Source: Curvibacter soli
GTDB taxonomy: Bacteria; Pseudomonadota; Gammaproteobacteria; Burkholderiales; Burkholderiaceae_C
DNA length: 47,268 nt
Assembly: GCF_029211125.1 (NCBI RefSeq)
Contig: NZ_JARGEN010000052.1
Coordinates: forward strand, 1-47,268
Direction of reading: 5' to 3'
In this document: piece after piece, positions 1-7,969 of the stretch
How positions within the stretch are numbered: the stretch's first letter is position 1
Layout of the letters: every line of letters begins with the position of its first letter
Notes under the pieces: generated by a model
Database searches by the model: none
The model's input: the letters and a program-made list of their open reading frames with translations, nothing else
Told to the model about the DNA's origin: nothing
Translations under genes and position numbers: made by a program

Positions 1-1780
1 GGCCCAGCGCCGCGGCGCCCATGGGCTGCTGCCGCCGACGCCCCGGCAGCAGCGCGCCGCCCAGGGCATGGGCCGTGGCCAGCGCCGCCGCGCCCTGGGT
101 CACGGCCAGCGCCGGCACCATGGACGGCAGCCACCACGCGACGGCCAGCGCCATGGCCTGCAAGGCCGCGGCCACCGCCGCGGGCGCGGCCGGGGCCAGG
201 CGCCGGCGCGCCAGCACGCCTGCGATGAGCCCCAGCCCCAGCGCGCAGGCCAGCACGGTGGCGGGTACGGCGGCGGGGCCTGCCAGCGCTGCCATGGCGG
301 CCTGCCCGGCCAGCAGGCCGCCGGCCAGTGCGCGGCCGGCCTCGGCGGCGACCCCGGAGGCGTTGCCCTCGGGCGCGGGAAACACGATGCGGCTGCGCCA
401 GGGGCTGCGCGGTTCGTTCCAGCGCAACAGGAAGAAGACCGCGCAGGCCGCCGGCAACACGAGCGCGAGCACGCCGTAGCCCGCGCCCAGCGCCGCGAAC
501 GCCAGCGTGCCGAGCGCCGGGCCCAGCCATACCGTGCCGCACATCCAGGCACCTGCAGCTGCGGCAGGCCAGCGCGGGCGGGCGTGCTCGAAACCGTCCT
601 TGCTGAAAGGCACGCGCTCCACGGCGCTGCAGGCCGCGAGCGCGGCCCCGGCGAAAACGCCGTTCCAGGCCGCCGTGCCGTACACCGCGCCCAGCTCGCC
701 GACAAGCGCTGGCAACCCGACGGCATAGGCCAGCGCTTGCGCGCCCAGGGCCGCACAGGCCGGCAGCAGCACGCTCAGGGCAGGCCAGTGGCGCCAGCGC
801 GCGACCGTCCAGCCCGCCGCAGCCGCAGCGAAGAACAGGCTGAGGGCCGCCGCGCCAGGCAGCACGGCGGCGCCCTGCGCCTGCGCCGCGCGCAAGGCCA
901 GGCCCAGCAGCGCGCTGGCGCTCAACGTGACCAGCAGCGCGGCCCAGAACGACTGGGCCTCGGTGGCGACCACGCGCACCTGGCGCAGCCCATGCTCGGC
1001 GAAGCGGTCCGGCCCCTCGGCCTCGGCCAGCAGGCGGTCCAGGTGTTCGCGGCGCAGATGCTGGGGCTCCGTCTGCCGCAGCGAGGCGATGAGCCGGCGC
1101 ACGCGGACCAGGGTTTCGTGGACGCCGCGCACGGCGTGGCCGAGCTGCTGCACGCGCAGGTCGAAGCCGCGCCGGTACGGCAGCACGACCGTGCGGTCGT
1201 AGTGGCCATGCGCAATGTCGCGCGCGGCCAGGCGCGTGGCATGGTTGCGCAGCAGCGGGCCGTGCGCCTGCGAAAAGCGCGCGGCCAGGAAGGCCAGCAC
1301 CGCAAGCAGCAGCACGGCGGGCAGCAGTAGCGCCGCAGCCGTGCGCGCGAATGCGCCGGCGCCGGTTTCGCGCAGCGCCAGGCGCACCGTCGCGATGGCC
1401 TGGCCGCGCACCGTGACCGGCGCCTCGGCCATGGTGCCGGGGGCAGTGTCGCGCGCGGCGGTCCACAGCATCTCGCCGCGCGGCAGCAGCAGCGCGATGG
1501 ACTGCACGTCGGCATGGGCGCCGAGGCGCTGGTTGAAAAGCGCGTCCACGCCCACCAGCGACTGCAGCGGGATGCCGATCTCGACGGCGTGGGCGATGCG
1601 CGCGCCGATGGATTGCGCCATGAGCTGGGCGCGCGTGCGCTCGCCGTCCTGCTGCATGCCGCGCAGTTGCTCGTAAGTCTGTGCCGCCAGCACGCACGCG
1701 GCCAGCAGTAGCAGCAGCAGCGCGGCGGCGCCCAGGCGCGCGGCGGCGCTGGCATGGACTTCGTCGCGGCGGTGCTTCAT
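1..1780 (-). CDS. Polytopic membrane sensor protein, partial
   Basis: A frame opening with ATG at 1780 stays open to the window edge (about 593 residues; the C-terminus lies outside). Residues ~14-33 are a hydrophobic helix, ~34-146 a probable periplasmic sensor loop, ~147-168 a second helix (LLLPAVLLLAVLAFLAARF). A charged HAMP-like linker follows, then a long series of hydrophobic segments up to the edge. The ATG overlaps the stop of the upstream gene (ATGA at 1777-1780), so the two are probably translationally coupled. The architecture of sensor loop, HAMP and multi-helix membrane module fits the input half of a signalling protein. The divergent RsbW-like gene makes a C-terminal SpoIIE/PP2C phosphatase domain a reasonable guess, but that part is not visible. 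No enzymatic motif is present in the visible part. Confidence 0.6.
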   Translation of the reverse strand, partial: MKHRRDEVHASAAARLGAAALLLLLLAACVLAAQTYEQLRGMQQDGERTRAQLMAQSIGARIAHAVEIGIPLQSLVGVDALFNQRLGAHADVQSIALLLPRGEMLWTAARDTAPGTMAEAPVTVRGQAIATVRLALRETGAGAFARTAAALLLPAVLLLAVLAFLAARFSQAHGPLLRNHATRLAARDIAHGHYDRTVVLPYRRGFDLRVQQLGHAVRGVHETLVRVRRLIASLRQTEPQHLRREHLDRLLAEAEGPDRFAEHGLRQVRVVATEAQSFWAALLVTLSASALLGLALRAAQAQGAAVLPGAAALSLFFAAAAAGWTVARWRHWPALSVLLPACAALGAQALAYAVGLPALVGELGAVYGTAAWNGVFAGAALAACSAVERVPFSKDGFEHARPRWPAAAAGAWMCGTVWLGPALGTLAFAALGAGYGVLALVLPAACAVFFLLRWNEPRSPWRSRIVFPAPEGNASGVAAEAGRALAGGLLAGQAAMAALAGPAAVPATVLACALGLGLIAGVLARRRLAPAAPAAVAAALQAMALAVAWWLPSMVPALAVTQGAAALATAHALGGALLPGRRRQQPMGAAALG

Positions 1781-2514
1781 TCGGCGCGCTCGCTTTCATC
1801 GAGCCGCACGAGACAGTCGTCCATGCGCTGGCGCACCGCCGCCGCCCGCGCCAGGGCCCGTCCCGGCCGGCCCTGGCGCGCGACGGCGAGCAGGCGCGCC
1901 TGCGGGCGCAGCGCCCACAGCGCCGCGAGCCAGCCGGCGAGCACCGCGAACAACAGCATGCCAGCGGCGGCCGTCAGGATGGGGCTGTCCAGCCATGGCC
2001 GCAGGTGTCCGGCGGCCCTCTGCGCCTGCGTGCGGCCCGGCAGCGCCGCGTAGGTGGCGCTGATGTGGCCCACCACCTCGCCGAACGGGCCGTGCAGCGG
2101 CAGGCCCATGACCGCCTCGGTGCCCAGGGGCGCGCTCCAGATGCGGTCCTGCCGCGTGCCGGCCGCGGCGGCCTGGGCCACGCGCGGCTGCAGGGCCTCG
2201 CCCACGGCACCGCGGTCGGTGCTGAACAGGGCGATGCCCGCGCGGTCCACTACGTCGATGGCGTGGAGCTGCGCGTCGCCTGCGAGCGCCTTGTCGAGTT
2301 GCGGCGGAATGCCGCGGTTGTCGGGCAGGTCGAAGCCCAGGGCCAGGTCGCCCTCGATGGACTCCTGCAGCTCCGCGAGCGTGAGCGAGAGCCGGGCGCG
2401 CTGGATGGCTTCTTCCTCCTGGGTGCGGATGTCGAGCAGCAGGCAGGCGATGAGCACGATGCCCGCGAGCACGACCAGCAGCCACAGGCCTGCGATTTCC
2501 CACAATGCCCCCAC
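1777..2514 (-). CDS. Membrane-anchored periplasmic sensor protein
   Basis: Two transmembrane helices flank an extracytoplasmic domain of about 150 residues. The first helix (GLWLLVVLAGIVLIACLLL) lies almost at the N-terminus. The second (ILTAAAGMLLFAVLAGWLAA) precedes a short cytoplasmic tail of about 40 residues. The periplasmic part (IDVVDRAGIALFSTDRGAV) resembles Cache-type ligand-binding domains. The start is uncertain. GTG at 2514 or TTG at 2505 sits just before the first helix, while the frame also stays open upstream through the tandem repeat to ATG 2757, which would add 81 low-complexity residues. I prefer the short form because it puts the signal anchor at the N-terminus. The stop overlaps the ATG of the next membrane sensor gene, and the two probably act as one sensory unit. 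Confidence 0.55.
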   Translation of the reverse strand: MGALWEIAGLWLLVVLAGIVLIACLLLDIRTQEEEAIQRARLSLTLAELQESIEGDLALGFDLPDNRGIPPQLDKALAGDAQLHAIDVVDRAGIALFSTDRGAVGEALQPRVAQAAAAGTRQDRIWSAPLGTEAVMGLPLHGPFGEVVGHISATYAALPGRTQAQRAAGHLRPWLDSPILTAAAGMLLFAVLAGWLAALWALRPQARLLAVARQGRPGRALARAAAVRQRMDDCLVRLDESERAE

Positions 2515-2757
2515 GCTCCCCACTGCGTGTGGTTCGCTGCCCCCCGGGGGGGCGCTCGCTTGCTGGGGGCGGCCCGGCGCTGCGCTCGGTGCCCCCACGC
2601 TCCCCACTGCGTGTGGTTCGCTGCCCCCCGGGGGAGCGCTCGCGTGTCGGGGGCTGCCAGGCGCTGCGCTCGGTGCCCCCACGCTCCCCACTGCGTGTGG
2701 TTCGCTGCCCCCCGGGGGGGCGCTCGCGTGTCGGGGGCTGCCAGGCGCTGCGCTCAT
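2507..2757. repeat. Three-copy 84-bp tandem repeat
   Basis: Three head-to-tail units begin at 2507, 2591 and 2675. Each contains the palindromic CCCCCCGGGGGG-like core, a GTGTGGTTCGCTGCC block and a GCGCTGCGCTC end. Units 2 and 3 are nearly identical (CGTGTCGGGGGCTGCCAG) and unit 1 diverges (CTTGCTGGGGGCGGCCCG). The array lies between two divergent genes and overlaps the uncertain start of the minus-strand sensor gene. The 9-mer CCACAATGC is present at both borders (2500-2508 and 2759-2767). It accounts for most of the 329-base gap between genes. Confidence 0.9.
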
Positions 2758-2843
2758 GCCACAATGCGCCGGAGCGCGCACAGGCCGACGCGGGAGCGGC
2801 GGTGCGCACCGCCATCCACGGCTTTCCCGCGTCCATGCTGCCC

Positions 2844-3299
2844 ATGAACCAACCGGCTGAACTGCAGTGCGCCCTGCACGGTACCGTTGCGGAGCTTCCC
2901 GCGTTCTTCGAGCGTCTCGAGGAATGGGCCGACGGGCATGGCGTGCCGCTGCCGCTGGCGTCCTCCTTTGGCCTCATGCTCGACGAACTGCTGACCAACG
3001 TGGCGATGCACGGCTATGCCGGCAATGGCGGCCCGGTGGAGGTGCGCGTGCGCTTCGATGCGCCGCTTTCCCTGCAGGCCGTGCTGCGCGATCGGGGCGT
3101 GGCCTTCGATCCGACGGCATTGGCGGCGCCCGATGTCGAGGCGTCGCTGGAGGACCGTGGCGTGGGCGGGCTGGGCGTGCATTTCGTGCGTAAGCTGGCG
3201 GACCGGTTCGTTTACCGCCGGGACGGTGATGTCAATGAAGTCACGCTGTCGCGGACATGGCCCGCGCGGCAAGCGCAGGGCGAGGCCGATGGCGTGTAG
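2844..3299 (+). CDS. RsbW-like anti-sigma factor / HATPase serine kinase
   Basis: This 151-residue protein has the GHKL ATP-binding fold typical of RsbW/SpoIIAB-type kinases. The N box is LMLDELLTNVAMHGY (Glu48, Asn52 of the ATP/Mg site), the G1 box is LRDRGVAFD (Asp83, Gly85) and the glycine lid is GVGGLGVHFVRKLAD (~106-120). Such proteins bind and inhibit sigma factors or other partners and phosphorylate STAS-domain antagonists, which a PP2C phosphatase reverses. No STAS gene is visible, but divergent membrane sensors lie beside it. ATG 2844 is used; ATG 2835 is three codons upstream and cannot be excluded. The target is unknown. Confidence 0.8.
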   Translation: MNQPAELQCALHGTVAELPAFFERLEEWADGHGVPLPLASSFGLMLDELLTNVAMHGYAGNGGPVEVRVRFDAPLSLQAVLRDRGVAFDPTALAAPDVEASLEDRGVGGLGVHFVRKLADRFVYRRDGDVNEVTLSRTWPARQAQGEADGV

Positions 3300-3382
3300 C
3301 AAAGTGTACCGTCGTATCATCGTCATTGACCAGCGTCGCCGCGCCCGGACTCCAGCCTTGGCCCACTCCCAGCATTTGTGAC

Positions 3383-3820
3383 ATGTCGGAAAACCCTGCG
3401 TCTCCCCTGATTGCCGCGTTGGGCGAGGCCATCGGCATTCCCGCGCTGCGGCCCGATGCGCAGGGCTGCTGCCGCCTGCTGTTCGACGGCGACCGCGTGG
3501 TGGAGCTGCGCTGCGCCCCCGCGCAGGGCCGCTGGCTCGTGGCCTGCGCGCTGCGCGGCCAGCGCGTCGATGCCGATGGCCTGCAGGTGCTGATGCAGGG
3601 CAACCACATGGGCGCAGGCTTCGGCGGCGGCTGGTGCGGCACCGATGCGCAGGGCCACGCGGTGTTGCACCTGCCGCTGGCGCTGCCCGACGCCACGGCG
3701 GCGGCCATGCTGAACGCCATCGAGGTGCTGCTCGACCACGTGGAGCGCTGGGAGCGGCGGCTGGCGCAGGCCGCCCCCGCGATGCCCCAGCGCATGGCCG
3801 AGTGGGCGCAGCGCATCTGA
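3383..3820 (+). CDS. CesT/Tir-type type III secretion chaperone-like protein
   Basis: The 145-residue acidic protein shows the CesT/SycE chaperone pattern: an N-terminal helix (LIAALGEAIG), strands such as CCRLLFDGDRVVELRC, a central NHMGAGFGGGW segment, GHAVLHLPLAL, and a C-terminal amphipathic helix ending ERWERRLAQ. Family members dimerise and hold secretion effectors in the cytoplasm. The start MSENPASPLI is chosen because upstream codons of the same frame give no domain sequence. No recognisable ribosome-binding site precedes it. No type III structural gene or effector is in the window, so the partner is unknown. It follows the RsbW-like gene by 83 bp in the same direction. The call is by fold pattern only. 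Confidence 0.55.
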   Translation: MSENPASPLIAALGEAIGIPALRPDAQGCCRLLFDGDRVVELRCAPAQGRWLVACALRGQRVDADGLQVLMQGNHMGAGFGGGWCGTDAQGHAVLHLPLALPDATAAAMLNAIEVLLDHVERWERRLAQAAPAMPQRMAEWAQRI

Positions 3821-3905
3821 CGCGTCCGCGCTGTATACCGCCGGGCCGCGCGCATGCGGCATCATGGCGGCCTTTCCTTTTTCCCACTTTTCTCCTGGAG
3901 TTCCC

Positions 3906-5105
3906 ATGAAGACGAAGCTGCATTTCGGCGTTGCCATGGCCGCGGGCCTGGCCCTGTCCGGTGCCGCGCTGGCGCAGGGCGTGATCAGAATCGGCGAGAT
4001 CAACAGCTACAAGGCGCAGCCCGCGTTCCTGGAGCCCTACAAGAAGGGCATGGACCTCGCGGTGGAAGAGGTGAACGCCGCCGGCGGCGTGAACGGCCGG
4101 AAGCTGGAGCTGCTGACCCGCGACGACAACGCCAACCCCGGCGACGCCGTGCGCCTGGCCGAAGAGCTGGTAGCGCGCGAGAAGGTCGACGTGCTGGCCG
4201 GCTCCTTCCTCTCGAACACCGGCCTGGCGCTGGCCGACTTCGCCCGGCAGAAAAAGTTCTTCTACCTGGCCGCCGAGCCGCTGACCGACAAGATCGTCTG
4301 GAGCAACGGCAACCGCTACACCTACCGCCTGCGCCCTTCCACCTACATGCAGGTGGCGATGCTGGTGCCCGAGGCCGCCAAGCTGAAGAAGAAGCGCTGG
4401 GCGCTGGTCTACCCCAACTATGAATACGGGCAGTCGTCGGTCGCCACCTTCAAGCAGTTGCTCAAGGCCGCGCAGCCCGACGTGGAGTTCGTCGCCGAGC
4501 AGGCGCCGCCGCTGGGCAAGCTCGACGCGGGCAGCGTGGTACAGGCCCTGGCCGACGCCAAGCCCGACGCCATCTTCAACGTGCTGTTCGCCGCCGACCT
4601 GACCAAGTTCGTGCGCGAGGGCAACACGCGCGGCCTGTTCCAAGGCCGTGAGGTGGTGAGCGTGCTGAGCGGCGAGCCCGAGTATCTGGACGCGCTCAAG
4701 GACGAGACGCCCAACGGCTGGATCGTCACCGGCTACCCCTGGTACGCCATCCAGACGCCCGAGCACAAGGCGTTCTTCCTGGCCTACCACGCCAAGTACC
4801 AGGACTACCCGCGCCTGGGATCGGTGGTGGGCTACAGCGCCATCAAGTCGATCGCCGCGGGCGTGAAGAAGGCCGGCGGCACCGACACCGAAAAGCTCGT
4901 CGCGGCCTTCAAGGGACTGGAGGTTGTCACGCCCTTCGGTCTGATTGCCTACCGTGCGCAGGACAACCAGTCCACCATGGGCGCCTTCGTCGGCAAGACG
5001 AAGAACGAGGGCGGCAAGGGCGTGATGGTGGACTTCAGCTACCAGAGCGGCGCCAAGTACCAGCCCTCCGACGAGGAAGTGAAGAAGCTGCGCGCGGCGG
5101 ACTGA
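3906..5105 (+). CDS. Branched-chain-amino-acid-type ABC transporter substrate-binding protein
   Basis: The 399-residue protein starts with a Sec signal peptide (cleavage probably after GAALAQ, ~residue 23) and continues with the Peripla_BP_6 (LivJ-like) fold: IRIGEINSYKAQPAFLEPYK, then GMDLAVEEVNAAGGVNGRKL and ELLTRDDNANPGDAVRLAEE. It would deliver a ligand in the periplasm to the fused permease encoded 186 bp downstream. A GGAG Shine-Dalgarno lies at 3897-3900, five bases before the ATG. Family members bind leucine/isoleucine/valine, amides, urea or aromatic acids, and the ligand cannot be read from the sequence. The neighbouring exported amidase hints at an amide or its acid product. Confidence 0.9.
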   Translation: MKTKLHFGVAMAAGLALSGAALAQGVIRIGEINSYKAQPAFLEPYKKGMDLAVEEVNAAGGVNGRKLELLTRDDNANPGDAVRLAEELVAREKVDVLAGSFLSNTGLALADFARQKKFFYLAAEPLTDKIVWSNGNRYTYRLRPSTYMQVAMLVPEAAKLKKKRWALVYPNYEYGQSSVATFKQLLKAAQPDVEFVAEQAPPLGKLDAGSVVQALADAKPDAIFNVLFAADLTKFVREGNTRGLFQGREVVSVLSGEPEYLDALKDETPNGWIVTGYPWYAIQTPEHKAFFLAYHAKYQDYPRLGSVVGYSAIKSIAAGVKKAGGTDTEKLVAAFKGLEVVTPFGLIAYRAQDNQSTMGAFVGKTKNEGGKGVMVDFSYQSGAKYQPSDEEVKKLRAAD

Positions 5106-5140
5106 TCCACCACGGCGCTGCGCGGGGCATGCGGCTCATA

Positions 5141-5200
5141 TGTAAAAAGTGGCTCCAGCGCTTTCATCGCCTGCGGTGGCAGCTATCAAAAACATAGTGC
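5141..5200 (+). repeat. Dispersed intergenic repeat, copy R1
   Basis: This copy contains GGCTCCAGCGCTTTC, then CTGCGGTGGCAGCTATC about 10 bases later, followed by an A-rich stretch. Four related copies occur at about 16405, 23976 (inverted), 29605 and 35329 (inverted), all between genes or at a gene end. It lies in the 186-bp gap between the binding-protein and permease genes, where nothing else is recognisable. It may act as an mRNA-end or processing structure within this operon. Confidence 0.7.
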
Positions 5201-5291
5201 TTGCGCAAAACATGCTCCATCGACCGCCGCGCTCCGCGTCCGCAGTAGGAGGGCATCCTTTTTTGCGTAAGCACAAAGCAACCCGCCGGCG

Positions 5292-7202
5292 ATGAGCTTC
5301 ACGGGCTTCATCGTCCAACTGCTCAACGGCCTGGCTGGCGCGTCGTCGCTGTTCATGGTGGCGGCGGGGCTGTCGCTGATCTTCGGCGTCACGCGCATCG
5401 TCAACTTCGCCCACGGCTCGTTCTACATGCTGGGCATCTATGCGGCCTACAGCCTCGCGGGCTGGCTGGGCCCGATGGGCTTCTGGGCCGCGCTGCCGCT
5501 GGCCGCCGTGGTGGTGGGCGCGCTCGGCGCGCTGGTCGAGGTGCTGCTGCTGCGCCGCGTCTACAAGGCGCCCGAGCTGTTCCAGTTGCTCGCCACCTTC
5601 GCGCTGGTGCTGGTGGTCAAGGACGCCGCGCTCTGGCTCTGGGGGCCGGAGGAGCTGCTGGGCCCGCGCGCGCCGGGGCTGCGCGGCTCCGTCACGATCC
5701 TGGGGCGGCCGTTCCCGTCCTACGACCTGTTCCTCATCGTCGTCGGGCCCGTGGTGCTGGGCGCGGTGTGGCTGCTGCTCACGCGCACGCGCTGGGGCAC
5801 GCTGGTGCGCGCGGCCACGCAGGACCGCGAGATGGTCGGCGCCCTGGGCGTCAACCAGGCCTGGCTGTTCACGGCGGTGTTCGCGCTGGGCGCCGCGCTG
5901 GCGGGCCTGGGCGGCGCGCTGCAACTGCCGCGCGAGCCGGCCAGCCTGGAGATGGACCTGGCCACCATCGGCTCGGCCTTCGTGGTGGTGGTGGTGGGCG
6001 GCATGGGCTCGGTGCCGGGCGCCTACGTGGCGGCGCTGCTGATCGCCGAAGTCAAGGCGGTCTGCATCTGGCTCGGCGTGGTGGAGGTGGCGGGCGTGAG
6101 CCTGTCGTTCTCCAAGCTCACGCTGGTGGCGGAATTCCTCGTCATGGCCGCGGTGCTCATCGCGCGGCCCTGGGGACTGCTGGGGCGCCCGCAGGCCGCC
6201 AGCCGCGCGCCCGGCGGGGCCGAGCAGCCATTGCGCCGGCCTCGCGCGGCCTTCGTGGCGGCGGTGGCCGCGCTGCTGCTCGCGCTCGCGGCGCTGCCCT
6301 GGCTGGCGGCGGGCGCGCCCTACGCCACGGTGCTGGCCACCGACCTGCTGACCGCCGCGCTGTTCGCGGCCAGCCTGCACTTCATCATGGGGCCGGGGGG
6401 CATGCATTCGTTCGGCCACGCGGCGTATTTCGGGCTCGGCGCCTACGGCGCGGCGCTGCTGGCGCGCGCCGCCGGCTGGCCCATGGAGCTGGCGCTGCTG
6501 TGCGCGCCCGCCGTGGCGGCCCTGGGCGCGGCGCTGTTCGGCTGGTTCGCGGTACGGCTGTCGGGCGTGTACCTGGCCATGCTCACGCTGGCCTTCGCGC
6601 AGATTGCCTGGGCCGTGGCCTACCAGTGGGACGGCGTCACCGGCGGCAGCAACGGCCTGACCGGCGTGTGGCCCGCGCCATGGCTGGCGCAGGGCGGCGC
6701 CTACTACGGGCTCACGCTGGCGCTGGCGGCGGCGGCCATCCTGCTGCTGCGCCGCGTGCTGCATGCGCCCTTCGGCTACGCGCTGCGCGCGGGGCGCGAC
6801 TCGGCGCTGCGGGCCGAGGCCATCGGCATCGACGTGCGGCGCGTGCAGTGGGCGGCCTTCGTGGTGGCTGGCGCGGCGGCGGGCCTGGCGGGGGCGCTGT
6901 ATGCGTTCTCCAAGGGCAGCATCTCGCCGGACGTGCTGTCGATCACGCGCTCGGTCGACGGGCTGGTGATGGTGCTGCTGGGCGGCATCCAGACCCTGGC
7001 CGGCCCGGTGGTGGGCGCCGTGGCCTTCACCTGGCTGCACGACGCGGTGGCGCGCAACACCGACTACTGGCGCGCGGTGCTGGGCGGCATCATCTTGCTG
7101 CTGGTGCTGCTGTTCCCACAGGGGCTGGCGGGCTTTGCGCGGCAGGCGGGCGGGCGTCTCCTGCGCGGCCAGGAAGACGGCGCGGCGGAGGGCGGGCGGT
7201 GA
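5292..7202 (+). CDS. Fused LivH-LivM ABC permease
   Basis: This 636-residue inner-membrane protein combines two permease subunits that are usually separate. Residues 1 to about 298 are LivH-like (LLNGLAGASSLFMVAAGLSL, IFGVTRIVNFAHGSFYMLG, VVVVVGGMGSVPGAYVAALL). A hydrophilic Ala/Arg/Pro linker (~299-320) leads to a LivM-like half (~321-636), with MGPGGMHSFGHAAYFGLGAY and GGIQTLAGPVVGAVAFTWLH. Each half has the EAA-like loop that docks to an ATPase, so one polypeptide can form the whole membrane channel. The stop overlaps the GTG start of livG by four bases. The fusion is a known but less common arrangement, and the transported substrate is unknown. Confidence 0.9.
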   Translation: MSFTGFIVQLLNGLAGASSLFMVAAGLSLIFGVTRIVNFAHGSFYMLGIYAAYSLAGWLGPMGFWAALPLAAVVVGALGALVEVLLLRRVYKAPELFQLLATFALVLVVKDAALWLWGPEELLGPRAPGLRGSVTILGRPFPSYDLFLIVVGPVVLGAVWLLLTRTRWGTLVRAATQDREMVGALGVNQAWLFTAVFALGAALAGLGGALQLPREPASLEMDLATIGSAFVVVVVGGMGSVPGAYVAALLIAEVKAVCIWLGVVEVAGVSLSFSKLTLVAEFLVMAAVLIARPWGLLGRPQAASRAPGGAEQPLRRPRAAFVAAVAALLLALAALPWLAAGAPYATVLATDLLTAALFAASLHFIMGPGGMHSFGHAAYFGLGAYGAALLARAAGWPMELALLCAPAVAALGAALFGWFAVRLSGVYLAMLTLAFAQIAWAVAYQWDGVTGGSNGLTGVWPAPWLAQGGAYYGLTLALAAAAILLLRRVLHAPFGYALRAGRDSALRAEAIGIDVRRVQWAAFVVAGAAAGLAGALYAFSKGSISPDVLSITRSVDGLVMVLLGGIQTLAGPVVGAVAFTWLHDAVARNTDYWRAVLGGIILLLVLLFPQGLAGFARQAGGRLLRGQEDGAAEGGR

Positions 7203-7969
7203 CCGCGCTGCTCGAAGTGCGCGGCCTGTGCAAGTCCTTCGGCGGCGTGCGCGCCGTGGACGGCGTGGGCTTTGCGCTGCACGCGGGCGAGATGCTGGCG
7301 CTGATCGGCCCCAACGGCGCGGGCAAGTCCACCACCTTCGACATGGTGGGCGGCCAGTTGCGGGCCGATAGCGGCTCCGTGCGGCTCGGCGGCGTGGAAC
7401 TGGTGGGCCGCAGGCCGCGCGACATCTGGCGCCTGGGCGTGGGCCGCACCTTCCAGATCGCCGAGACTTTCGCCTCGCTCACCGTGGCGCAGAATGTGCA
7501 GATGGCCCTGCTGTCGCATGCCGGGCGGGTGTTTTCGATGTGGCGGCGCGCGGCGGACTTCCAGCGCGGGCAGGCGCTCGATCTGCTCGATCAGGTGGGC
7601 ATGCGCGCCCAGGCCGACCGGCCCTGCGGCGCGCTGGCCTACGGCGACGTGAAGCGCGTGGAGCTGGCCGTCGCCATGGCCCACGCGCCCCGGCTGCTGC
7701 TGATGGACGAGCCCACGGCGGGCATGGCGCCGCAGGAGCGCGGCGGCCTCATGGCGCTCACGCGGCGCCTGGTGGTCGAGCGCGGCATGGCCGTACTGTT
7801 CACCGAGCACAGCATGGACGTGGTGTTCGCCCATGCCGACCGCATCATCGTGCTGGCGCGCGGCCAGTTGATCGCCGAAGGCCCGCCGCAGGCCGTGCGC
7901 GACGACCCGCGCGTGCAGGCCGTGTACTTCGGCAGCGGCAGGACGTTCGAGCGCAAGGAGCCGGCATGA
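7199..7969 (+). CDS. livG: Liv-type ABC transporter ATP-binding protein (LivG)
   Basis: This 256-residue ATPase has Walker A GPNGAGKST at about 37-45, a signature variant LAYGDVKRVELAVAM in place of LSxGxQR, Walker B LLLMDEPTAGMAP and the switch histidine in LFTEHSMDVVF. The C-terminal tail (AVYFGSG) is typical of LivG. A GTG start at 7199 overlaps the permease stop (GTGA), and no other start gives the complete N-terminal strand LLEVRGLCKSFGG. Its stop overlaps livF by four bases. It should pair with LivF to power the fused permease. Confidence 0.92.
   Translation: MTALLEVRGLCKSFGGVRAVDGVGFALHAGEMLALIGPNGAGKSTTFDMVGGQLRADSGSVRLGGVELVGRRPRDIWRLGVGRTFQIAETFASLTVAQNVQMALLSHAGRVFSMWRRAADFQRGQALDLLDQVGMRAQADRPCGALAYGDVKRVELAVAMAHAPRLLLMDEPTAGMAPQERGGLMALTRRLVVERGMAVLFTEHSMDVVFAHADRIIVLARGQLIAEGPPQAVRDDPRVQAVYFGSGRTFERKEPA

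Noticed and set aside
2507-2757. Tandem repeat as a possible CRISPR array
   Set aside because: Units are contiguous 84-mers with no unique spacers and no cas genes nearby.
3257-3382. Longer N-terminus for the chaperone-like protein
   Set aside because: The extra residues overlap the RsbW-like gene and show no family similarity; MSENPASP fits the fold start.
2754-4790. A 678-codon open frame on the minus strand
   Set aside because: It crosses the RsbW-like, chaperone and binding-protein genes in antisense and contains only shadow sequence.
5136-7040. A 634-codon open frame on the minus strand
   Set aside because: Shadow of the fused permease gene, with repetitive Arg/Gln/His composition and no motif.
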